From Rhodococcus sp. IEGM 1409 (GTDB lineage Bacteria; Actinomycetota; Actinomycetes; Mycobacteriales; Mycobacteriaceae): a stretch of DNA of 64,000 bases. The stretch's first letter is position 1; every line of letters begins with the position of its first letter. The stretch spans positions 50,687 through 114,686 of the forward strand of contig NZ_JASHKN010000011.1 in assembly GCF_030056735.1 (NCBI RefSeq). The letters are read 5' to 3'. The notes beneath the pieces were generated by a model that saw nothing but the letters and a program-made list of their open reading frames with translations, was not told the DNA's origin and made no database searches. Positions 16,645 to 25,200 of the stretch are shown one piece after another. The translations under genes and the position numbers were made by a program.

Positions 16645-17543
16645 TGTATGCCCGAACTGCAGTCGCCCGAACTAGCCGCGGCGAGAGTTTGTTCCAGCAA
16701 TACTGCAACCGTCATGGGGCCGACGCCACCCGGCACCGGTGTGATTGCACCGGCGCGAGTGAGCGCGGCGCCGTACTCCACGTCTCCGACGTTGCCCGCG
16801 TTGTACCCCGCATCGATCACTACTGCCCCGGGCTTGATCCACGAACCTTTGATTAGTTCCGGAACGCCGACGGCAGCAATGACGACGTCCGCCGTACCGA
16901 CGTGAGCGGCCAGGTCGACGGTTCGCGAATGGCAGTACGTCACGGTTGCGTCCCGACGCAGGAGGAGCATTCCCATCGGCAATCCGAGTATCGGGCTTCT
17001 GCCGACCACAACGGCATGCTTTCCAGCAAGTTCGACGCCTGTGGCGTCGAGGAGGCGCAGGATGCCACTCGGCGTACACGATTCGAATCCCCCTCCGGTC
17101 AACGCCGTTGCCGCAAATGATGCCGAAGTGACGCCGTCGACGTCCTTGTCGGCCGAGATGGCATCGAACGCGGCCCGTTCGTCGATGTGGTCTGGCACCG
17201 GGTGTTGCAGCAGTATGCCGTCGATCAAAGGGTCCACCGACAACGCCGTCAACACGTCGACGAGGTCTCCCGTGGTCGCACTCTCCGGTAGTTCCATTGT
17301 TCGCGACGTCATTCCGACAGCGACAGACCGTTTGGCCTTCATCTGCACATAGGCCCTCGAGGCCGGGTCCGATCCCACGATGACGGCAGCCAGGCAGGGA
17401 ACATGACCCGTCTCTTCATGAAACTGTCTGGTGCGCACTGACAGTTTCGCGAGCGCAGCATCGGCAATGGCGCGTCCGTCGATAATTCGAGCGGGCTCGT
17501 TATTCGCGGACAGATTCTTGGTGGACAGATTCTTCGCGCACAT
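16641..17543 (-). CDS. folD: Bifunctional methylenetetrahydrofolate dehydrogenase/cyclohydrolase
   Basis: A 300-residue FolD that interconverts 5,10-methylene- and 10-formyl-tetrahydrofolate, supplying formyl groups for purine synthesis. The signatures are SRAYVQMKAKRS with the catalytic Lys, GILLQHPVPDHID, DKDVDG, CTPSGIL and VVGRSPILGLPMGMLLLRRDATVTYCHSRT, ending PVPGGVGPMTVAVLLEQT. The start ATG 17543 has AGGGAG upstream. The extra N-terminal 15 residues contain a KNLS duplication (15-bp repeat at 17508-17537). A ZTP riboswitch lies in its leader, and the M20 hydrolase gene is coupled downstream. Confidence 0.94.
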   Translation of the reverse strand: MCAKNLSTKNLSANNEPARIIDGRAIADAALAKLSVRTRQFHEETGHVPCLAAVIVGSDPASRAYVQMKAKRSVAVGMTSRTMELPESATTGDLVDVLTALSVDPLIDGILLQHPVPDHIDERAAFDAISADKDVDGVTSASFAATALTGGGFESCTPSGILRLLDATGVELAGKHAVVVGRSPILGLPMGMLLLRRDATVTYCHSRTVDLAAHVGTADVVIAAVGVPELIKGSWIKPGAVVIDAGYNAGNVGDVEYGAALTRAGAITPVPGGVGPMTVAVLLEQTLAAASSGDCSSGIQ

Positions 17544-17552
17544 AGTTCTCCC

Positions 17553-17645
17553 TTCACACAAGATGTGTGAAGCACCCAGGCGGTCGATACCTCGCGATGT
17601 GCACTCCCCGGTGGTAGGTCCCACCCGCGCCAGTCGTGCGTGGTC
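17553..17645 (-). promoter_or_regulatory. ZTP (pfl) riboswitch in the folD leader
   Basis: Read on the minus strand, the leader contains the conserved blocks CGACTGGCG (17629-17637), CCACCGGGGAGT (around 17602-17613) and CCGCCTGGGTGC (17572-17583), the hallmark order of the ZTP/ZMP-sensing pfl riboswitch. A perfect hairpin TTCACACA/TGTGTGAA (17553-17571) lies between the aptamer and the AGGGAG ribosome site and is a likely expression platform. ZTP rises when 10-formyl-folate is short, which fits switching on folD. Confidence 0.9.
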
Positions 17646-17821
17646 AGCGTACCGCGCGGTTGTTTCACCGCCACGAAATGCATCGAGAACGCCGCTCTCA
17701 AAACGAGATAAATCGACATAACCTATCAATAGGTAACGATCTGACCAGCAGTTATTCCATCCTGTGCATTTAGATGGCACGATGGGGGCAACCGCACGGG
17801 CACCAAGCATTGGAGGCACCG

Positions 17822-18325
17822 ATGGACAACGGCAAGATCAACCTGACCTATGACGGTCGGGTGTCACTGAGCTTTCAACTGGCGATTCCGCACGCACCGG
17901 ACAAGGTCTGGAAAGTTATAACGGAACGCGAGTACCTCGACGCCTGGTTCCCGGCGGATGTCGATTTCGATCTCACTCCCGGCGCGGATCTGTTGTTCAA
18001 GGTGACACCGGAACAAGTCGCGCGTTTCGGACTACCCGCAGATCACGTGACGCGTGGGACGGTCATCAGCGTCCACCCGCACCGAATTCTCGAATTCCTC
18101 TGGGACGCAGACACTCTGCATTGGGAGCTGGCTCCGGACGGCACCGGCGGCTGTTGGCTGACCCTCACCCACACGATGGAAGACGAAGAGTCCGCGTACG
18201 CCCACGCCGCCGGCTGGCACGCGGGCTTGGAAGTTGTTGCAGCCCAACTCGATGGACGCGAAGTCGACTGGTCTCCGTGGGACCGCGCCGACGAACTCTC
18301 ACCGCAATATCGCAAGTCGGCCTGA
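17822..18325 (+). CDS. SRPBCC/AHSA1-type protein
   Basis: A 167-residue single-domain START/Bet v1-like protein. It begins with strands typical of the activator-of-Hsp90 ATPase homologue group (SLSFQLAIPHAPDKVWKVITEREYLDAWFP), has the mid-domain HRILEFLWDADTLHWELAPDGTGGCWLTLTHTM and ends with the long C-terminal helix HAAGWHAGLEVVAAQLDG. Such proteins bind hydrophobic ligands; the function here is unknown. ATG 17822 is used because GGAGG sits eight bases upstream (the longer frame from 17774 lacks a ribosome site). Confidence 0.86.
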   Translation: MDNGKINLTYDGRVSLSFQLAIPHAPDKVWKVITEREYLDAWFPADVDFDLTPGADLLFKVTPEQVARFGLPADHVTRGTVISVHPHRILEFLWDADTLHWELAPDGTGGCWLTLTHTMEDEESAYAHAAGWHAGLEVVAAQLDGREVDWSPWDRADELSPQYRKSA

Positions 18326-18358
18326 ATCTTGGCCCGAGTACAGTCTCGGGCCCGCCTC

Positions 18359-19240
18359 TCACTCCCCCTTGCGCGGGAAGTGCCTGATCATTCCTTCTTG
18401 AACCACTGTCGCCAACAGGAGTCCTTCCACCGAGAAATACCGTCCGGTCGCCAAACCACGCGAACCTGCAGCGACGGGCGATTCGGTCGCGTACAGAACC
18501 CAATCGCTGAATCGAAACGGACGGTGGAACCAGATCGAGTGGTTGACCGTTGCCGCGACGATACGATCATGGCCCCAGGACAATCCATGAGTGGTCAGAA
18601 TCGAATCGAGCACAGTGGTGTCCGACGAGTATGCAAGCGTCGCAGCATGTACGAGTGAATCATCCGGAAGATCACCGTCGGGGCGCATCCACACCCGATT
18701 GTGGTTGAGTTTCTCACCGGTGCCTTTGAGGATCCACGCCGGATCGTTGGCGTACCTCATGTCGATCGGCTTGAGCGCCGCACTGAAATGCGGCAGTTTT
18801 TCCTCGTACCCCACCAGATGATCGCCGATCGGCGGCAGTGACTCCGGAAGTGGAACGTCCGGGATCTCGACGGCATGGTCGAGCCCCTTGCCGGAGTCCT
18901 GGAACGCCGCGAGCATCACGAACAATTCGTTGTCACCCTGATAGGCCGTCACCTGACGGTTGGCGAAAGCACGCCCGTCACGATGACGCTCCACCCTATA
19001 CTCGATGGGCGCCTTGACATCTCCACCCCGAATGAAATGGGCGTTGACGGCATGGATGGGGCGTTCACCGTCAACGGTCCGTCCGGCGGCCATCAGTGCC
19101 TGAGACACCAACTGACCGCCGAACGTCCGCGAACCTACTTGCTTGGGGTGGTGTCCACGGAACGCGTCGTCACCGATCTGCTCCAGATCCAACAAACCAA
19201 GGAGAGTACCGAGGTCGGTGGACGCATTCGCGTGGGTCAC
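18359..19240 (-). CDS. tesB: Acyl-CoA thioesterase II
   Basis: A 293-residue double-hotdog thioesterase that hydrolyses acyl-CoA to free acid and CoA. N-terminal hotdog: FRGHHPKQVGSRTFGGQLVSQALMAAGRTV and HAVNAHFIRGGDVKAPIEYRVERHRDGRAFANRQVTAYQ; C-terminal hotdog: AATLAYSSDTTVLDS and NHSIWFHRPFRFSDWVLYATESPVA, containing the Asp of the catalytic triad. The GTG start directly follows the pykA stop (TGAGTG), so the two are co-transcribed; the same pair is found in mycobacteria. Confidence 0.95.
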   Translation of the reverse strand: MTHANASTDLGTLLGLLDLEQIGDDAFRGHHPKQVGSRTFGGQLVSQALMAAGRTVDGERPIHAVNAHFIRGGDVKAPIEYRVERHRDGRAFANRQVTAYQGDNELFVMLAAFQDSGKGLDHAVEIPDVPLPESLPPIGDHLVGYEEKLPHFSAALKPIDMRYANDPAWILKGTGEKLNHNRVWMRPDGDLPDDSLVHAATLAYSSDTTVLDSILTTHGLSWGHDRIVAATVNHSIWFHRPFRFSDWVLYATESPVAAGSRGLATGRYFSVEGLLLATVVQEGMIRHFPRKGE

Positions 19241-20659
19241 TCAGTGGTCCTCTTCGCCGATGCGGTGGACGTGAATGAGGTTGGTGGAGCCGACGGTTCC
19301 CGGAGGGGACCCGGCAACGATGACCACGAGGTCGCCCTTGACGTACCGCCCGAGCGAGAGCAAAGCATTGTCTACCTGACGCACCATCTCGTCGGTGGTG
19401 GCCACCGCATCGACCAGGAACGTCTCGGTTCCCCACGTCAGCGTCAGCTGACTGCGTACTGCGGGCAACGGGGTGAAGGCGAGCAGCGGCAGTGGAGTGT
19501 GCAGGCGAGCCAGTCGTCGCACCGTGTCACCGGACTGTGTGAATGCAACCAATGCTTTGGCGTCCAGACGTTCGCCGATGTCACGCGCTGCGTACGAGAT
19601 GACACCGCGCTTGGTGCGCGGGACGTGAGTCAGGGGTGGGACTCGGGTCGATTCGTTTTCGACGGCCTCGACGATGCGGGCCATGGTGCGAACGGTTTCC
19701 ATGACGTACTTGCCCACTGATGTCTCACCCGAGAGCATGACTGCATCCGCGCCGTCGAGAACGGCGTTGGCAACGTCGGATGCCTCTGCACGGGTGGGAC
19801 GCGAGTTCTCGATCATCGACTCGAGCATCTGCGTGGCGACGATGACCGGCTTCGCGTTCTCACGAGCAATCTGGATTGCACGCTTCTGGACGAGCGGGAC
19901 CTGCTCGAGCGGCAACTCGACACCGAGGTCACCGCGGGCGACCATGACGGCGTCGAATGCGAGCACGATGGCTTCGAGATTGTCGATGGCCTCGGGCTTC
20001 TCGAGCTTCGCGATGACGGGAACGCGGCGACCGACTCGATCCATGATGGCGTGAACCAATTCGACGTCCGCGGGTGAGCGAACGAAGGAGAGTGCGATGA
20101 AGTCGACGCCCAGCTTGAGGGCGAACTCGAGGTCGGCGATGTCCTTGCCCGACAGGGCAGGAACGGAGACGTTCATCCCAGGCAGCGAGAGGCCCTTGTT
20201 GTTGCTGACCGGACCGCCTTCGGTGACCCGACAGACGACGTCGTTACCGTCGATGGAAGTGACGACCAGGCCGACCTTTCCGTCGTCGACCAACAGTCGA
20301 TCGCCTGCCTTGGCGTCGCGCGCCAATTCCTTGTACGTGGTCCCGACGCGATCGTGTGTTCCCTCGACGTCGTCGACGGTGATACGAATCTCTTCACCGT
20401 TGGCCCAGGTGGTCCGCTCGTCCTTGAATCGGCCGAGGCGAATCTTGGGCCCCTGGAGGTCGGCGAGAACACCGACGGCCTTTCCGGTGGCGTCCGACGC
20501 GGCGCGGACGCGAATGTAGTTTTCTTCGTGATCGGCATGCTCGCCGTGGCTGAAGTTGAGGCGAGCCACGTCCATGCCGCTCTCCACGAGCTCACGGATG
20601 CGGTCGCCAGAAGCTGTCGCAGGTCCAAGTGTGCATACAATTTTTGTCCGTCGGTTCAC
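19241..20659 (-). CDS. pykA: Pyruvate kinase
   Basis: A 472-residue glycolytic enzyme making pyruvate and ATP from PEP and ADP. Motifs are RRTKIVCTLGPATAS, GMDVARLNFSHG, the active-site IAKLEKPEAIDNL lysine/glutamate, VMVARGDLGVELP and KPVIVATQMLESM, with a C-terminal regulatory domain (VAFTQSGDTVRRLARLHTPLPLLAFTP). It starts with GTG at 20659. It lies in the conserved trp-lgt-pyk-tesB neighbourhood, with gltBD interposed here. Confidence 0.97.
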   Translation of the reverse strand: MNRRTKIVCTLGPATASGDRIRELVESGMDVARLNFSHGEHADHEENYIRVRAASDATGKAVGVLADLQGPKIRLGRFKDERTTWANGEEIRITVDDVEGTHDRVGTTYKELARDAKAGDRLLVDDGKVGLVVTSIDGNDVVCRVTEGGPVSNNKGLSLPGMNVSVPALSGKDIADLEFALKLGVDFIALSFVRSPADVELVHAIMDRVGRRVPVIAKLEKPEAIDNLEAIVLAFDAVMVARGDLGVELPLEQVPLVQKRAIQIARENAKPVIVATQMLESMIENSRPTRAEASDVANAVLDGADAVMLSGETSVGKYVMETVRTMARIVEAVENESTRVPPLTHVPRTKRGVISYAARDIGERLDAKALVAFTQSGDTVRRLARLHTPLPLLAFTPLPAVRSQLTLTWGTETFLVDAVATTDEMVRQVDNALLSLGRYVKGDLVVIVAGSPPGTVGSTNLIHVHRIGEEDH

Positions 20660-20741
20660 GGCTCGAGCCTAGTCGCTACCCCACCGCACTTCTATCCGGC
20701 ATTTGCGACGTGCACTTTCTGTTCTTACTCGATTCAGTTGT

Positions 20742-22244
20742 TCACCTCACGAACAGCGGAAATGCCTTCGGATGTACCGGCGACGGAAGGTCGGACCCGC
20801 CTGTGAGATACACGTCGACGGCATGTGCGGCCGACCGTCCCTCGGCAATCGCCCACACGACGAGCGACGCCCCGCGATGCGCGTCGCCGCAGACGAACAC
20901 GCCGGGTGTTCGGGTCTGCCACCCGACATCACACTCGATTCTGCCGAGCGGATCGGTGCCGACATCGAGGTCGGTAAGTAGTGGCGCGGTTTCGACGCCG
21001 TCGAATCCGAGAGCGAGCAGGACCATCTCGCACACCAGATCCGTCGTGTCCCCGGTCTGCACCAGGGTCCGTTGTCCGTTCTCTCCTCGCGACACGGCGA
21101 CCGGAACCATCCGGATTGCACAAACCGCACCGTCACCGTCGTCGAGAAATTCCTGCGCCGCCCATCGGAACCGTTTGTCACTGCCCTCGTCGTCTGCCGG
21201 CGAGCTGCGCAGGACCCGCGGCCACAACGGCCACGGGTCGCGGTCTCGATCGCGATGCCCCGGGGGTGGGACGTGGTAATCCAATTCCGTCACGGAGCGC
21301 GGGCCCTGGCGATGCACCGTGCCGAGGCAGTCGGCCGCCGTGTCACCGCCACCGATGATCACGACGTTCTCACCTCGCGCCGAGATGCTCGACGCGCCGT
21401 CACCCTCGCATTCACGGTTGGCGGCACGCAGGTACTTCATCGCAAGATGGATTCCGCGAAGACCACGACCCGGTACGTCGGTGTCTCGGGCACGATCGGC
21501 CCCGACCGCCAGGACTATCGCCTCGAAATCCGTCATGAGGTCTTGTGCGCTCACGTCGACTCCGACGGCGCAGCCCGTGACGAATCGGGTCCCCTCGGCG
21601 ATCAACTGGGCCAGGCGTCGATTGATCAAGGCTTTGGGCAACTTGAATTCCGGGATTCCGTAGCGAAGCAGTCCCCCGATTCGATCACTCCGCTCGAACA
21701 CCGTGACACGATGTCCGGCACGTGTCAGTTGTTGAGCCGCAGCCAGTCCCGCCGGTCCCGAACCGACAACCGCAACACGGTGGCCGCTGTGAACTGCTGG
21801 CGCCCGTGGCCCTAACGAACCCGACTCCCACGCGTTGTCGACGATCGCCTGTTCGATGCGCTTGATGGTGACACCTCCCGACGTGCGCTCGTTGTCGAGT
21901 GCGAGAACGCACGCCGTTTCGCACGGAGCGGGGCACAGATGTCCGGTGAACTCGGGGAAATTGTTGGTGGAATGCAGATTCTCCGAGGCTTCGGACCACC
22001 GTCCACGCCGAACCAGGTCGTTCCATTCCGGGATGAGATTGCCGAGCGGACACCCCACGCCAGCCGAATGGCAGTACGGCACAGCACAGTCCATGCATCG
22101 CGAGGCCTGTGCAGCAACGTCTCGATTGCGCACGACGGGATCGAGCGACTCGTATACCGATTCCCAGTCCCCGACACGCGAATCGGTCGGCCTGGTCGGT
22201 GCGCCGGATCGCTTCACGCTGAGGAACCCACGTGGGTCAGGCAT
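20742..22244 (-). CDS. gltD: Glutamate synthase small subunit
   Basis: A 500-residue FAD/NADPH subunit of glutamate synthase. The N-terminal iron-sulfur region has CMDCAVPYCHSAGVGCPLGN and LCPAPCETACVLAL; the FAD fold begins VVGSGPAGLAAAQQLTRAGHRVTVFE; the NADPH fold has VIIGGGDTAADCLGT; the C-terminal FAD segment ends TRTPGVFVCGDAHRGASLVVWAIAEGRSAA. It passes electrons from NADPH to GltB. ATG 22244 overlaps the gltB stop by eight bases. Confidence 0.96.
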   Translation of the reverse strand: MPDPRGFLSVKRSGAPTRPTDSRVGDWESVYESLDPVVRNRDVAAQASRCMDCAVPYCHSAGVGCPLGNLIPEWNDLVRRGRWSEASENLHSTNNFPEFTGHLCPAPCETACVLALDNERTSGGVTIKRIEQAIVDNAWESGSLGPRAPAVHSGHRVAVVGSGPAGLAAAQQLTRAGHRVTVFERSDRIGGLLRYGIPEFKLPKALINRRLAQLIAEGTRFVTGCAVGVDVSAQDLMTDFEAIVLAVGADRARDTDVPGRGLRGIHLAMKYLRAANRECEGDGASSISARGENVVIIGGGDTAADCLGTVHRQGPRSVTELDYHVPPPGHRDRDRDPWPLWPRVLRSSPADDEGSDKRFRWAAQEFLDDGDGAVCAIRMVPVAVSRGENGQRTLVQTGDTTDLVCEMVLLALGFDGVETAPLLTDLDVGTDPLGRIECDVGWQTRTPGVFVCGDAHRGASLVVWAIAEGRSAAHAVDVYLTGGSDLPSPVHPKAFPLFVR

Positions 22245-25200
22245 GAGCCGGCTCCACCTGTTGGTTCTCTTCCACGACCTTCTGAGAGTCGACAGGCAGA
22301 ACCTTGGTGAATCTCGGACTCTGGCCAACCCAGTCGTCGAGAAGTTTTGCCGCGACCGACGAGCCGGTCGCGGCCAGATGATCACCGAGAATCTCGACCA
22401 GCCGACTACAGTCTTCCGCCGAAGGCCGCTCGAGAACGACCATGTCGCAGTTGACCTTCTCTGCATTCAAGTCGAGTACGAAGGCAATTCCGCCGGACAT
22501 TCCCGCAGCAAGGTTCCTACCAGTTGGGCCGAGTATGACGACGCTCCCCCCGGTCATGTACTCACACGCGTGATCTCCGACGCCTTCCACCACAGCGACC
22601 GCACCCGAGTTACGTACGGCGAATCGCTCCCCCACACGCCCCCTGGCATAGAGTGCACCGCTCGTGGCGCCGTACAGCAAGGTATTGCCCGCAATCACCT
22701 GCTCCTCGGCCACGAAGGGCGCGTCCTCGCTCGGCCGAAGTACGATCTGTCCACCCGAGAGACCTTTCCCCACATAATCGTTTGCATCGCCGGCGACGAC
22801 GAGCGAGATGCCGGGTGGCAAGAACGCACCGAGTGACTGGCCTGCCGTTCCACTGAGCACGATGTCGATGGTGCCTTCAGGTAGCCCGACGGCGCCGTAG
22901 CGTCTGGTCACCTCAGCACCCAGCGTCGTTGCCACCGCCCGGTCCGTATTGTGTACCGGCAGTTCGATATGCACGGGGCGAGCGTCCTCGAGTGAGTTCG
23001 CGGCACACTCGACCAGGGTGCGTTCGAGTTCGCTTGAAAAAGGTACACACGGCTGGTAGGCCGCGCCGGCCGGCGCGGCCGGAACGTCGAAGAGTGGTGA
23101 GAGTTCCAACGTCCGACTCTTCCAGTGCGCCACCTCCGGAGTCATTTCCAATACGTCCGCGTGTCCCAGAGCGTCATCGATACTGCGAAACCCCAGTTCT
23201 GCCAACAACCGTCGTACGTCGTCGGCGATGAAGCGGAAGAAGTTCTCGACGTACTCGGGCCGGCCCGTGAAGCGCTCGCGCAGTTCGGGATTTTGCGTCG
23301 CTACTCCGACGGGGCAGGTGTCGAGGTGACATACCCGCATCATGACGCAACCGGCCGCGATGAGTGGCGCCGTGGAAAACCCGTACTCCTGGGCCCCCAG
23401 CAACGCGGCAATGACGACGTCCCGCGCCGTGCGCAAACCCCCGTCGCACTGGACAACGATCCGATCGCGCAACCCGTTGAGCACCAAAGTCTGCTGAGTT
23501 TCGGCCAGCCCGATCTCCCACGGCGTACCAGCGTGATGGATGGACGAGAGTGCCGCCGCGCCCGTCCCGCCGTCATGACCGGAGATCAGGACCACGTCGG
23601 CGTGCGCTTTGGCCACACCTGCCGCAACTGTCCCGACTCCGACTGCGCTGACCAGCTTCACGTGTATCCGCGCACGATCGTTTGCGCATCTGAGGTCGTA
23701 GATCAGTTGGGCGAGATCCTCGATCGAATAGATGTCGTGGTGAGGGGGCGGAGAAATGAGCCCGACCCCTGGCGTCGAGTACCGGGTTTGCGCGATCCAT
23801 GGGTACACCTTCGACCCCGGAAGCTGCCCTCCTTCACCCGGTTTAGCGCCTTGGGCCATCTTGATCTGAATGTCGGTGGCATTGACCAGGTAATCGCTGG
23901 TCACCCCGAAGCGACCACTCGCGACCTGCTTGACTGCGCTTCGACGCTTGTCGTCACGCAACCGCTCCGGTGACTCTCCGCCCTCACCGGTGTTGGAACG
24001 TCCGCCGAGAGCGTTCATCGCAACCGCCATCGTCTCGTGCGCCTCAGCAGAGAGGGAGCCGTAGCTCATCGCACCGGTGTTGAATCGAGCGAGAATCATC
24101 TCGACGGCTTCGACATGACGGAGCGGAATCGGCGGACGAATCCCGCGTCGGAATCGAAACAATCCCCGCAGCGTTCCGCCCTGCGCACTCAGTCGATCGA
24201 CTTCGTCGCTGTAGCGACGAAACATCTCACTTCGTCCCGACCGTGTCGCATGTTGAAGGAAGAACACGGACTCTGGCGTGAACAGATGCAATTCACCACC
24301 GCGGCGATACCGGAACTCTCCACTGCTGCTCAACTGACGATGCCGAACCGCGGACGGCGAGAACGCGGCCGCGTGACGCATCAGAACTTCTCGGGCGACT
24401 TCGGTGATACCGATGCCGCCGATCCGGCTTCGTGTGTCGCAGAAGTATTCGTCGACCAACTCTCGGCTCAAGCCCACGGCCTCGAATACCTGTGCACCCG
24501 TGTAGGAGTGCACCGTAGCGATTCCCATCTTCGACATCACCTTGAGCACACCGGAATTTGTTGCTCTCAGATAGTTGTTCGTTGCCGTCGTCGGATCTGT
24601 CCCGGGAAGTTCGTCTTGCTCGCTGAGTGCTCCGACGGATTCGAGAGCAAGATACGGGTGGACGGCCGCCGCACCGTAGCCGATCAGCAGCGCGATGTGA
24701 TGAACTTCGCGGGCGTCACCCGACTCGACAATGAGTGAGACCTTGGTTCGCAGGCCATGACGAACAAGATCGTGGTGAACGCTCGATACTGCGAGTAACG
24801 ACGGAATGGGAGCCTGCTCGCAGTCCGATCCACGGTCGGAGATCACAAGAATGTCGATACCGGTGGCGGCGGCAGTTCGAGCGGCCTCACGAAGCCTCTC
24901 GACACCCTTGGCGAGACCTCCCCGCACATCGAAGATTCCCTGCAGGACAGTGCTTGTCGGAGTTCGAGCGCCGCGGAGTTCGACGATCTTCTGCATTGCC
25001 ACCGGACCAATTACCGGTTTCTGTAGAACGATCCTCCGGCACGATCGGGCAGATGCTTCGAACAAGTTCTGCTCGGCACCGAGCGTGGATGCGAGAGTTG
25101 TGACGACTTCCTCGCGAATCGCATCCAACGGCGGGTTGGTCACCTGGGCAAAGAGCTGAACGAAGTAGTCGTACAACAGCTTCGGTCGGTCCGAGAGCAC

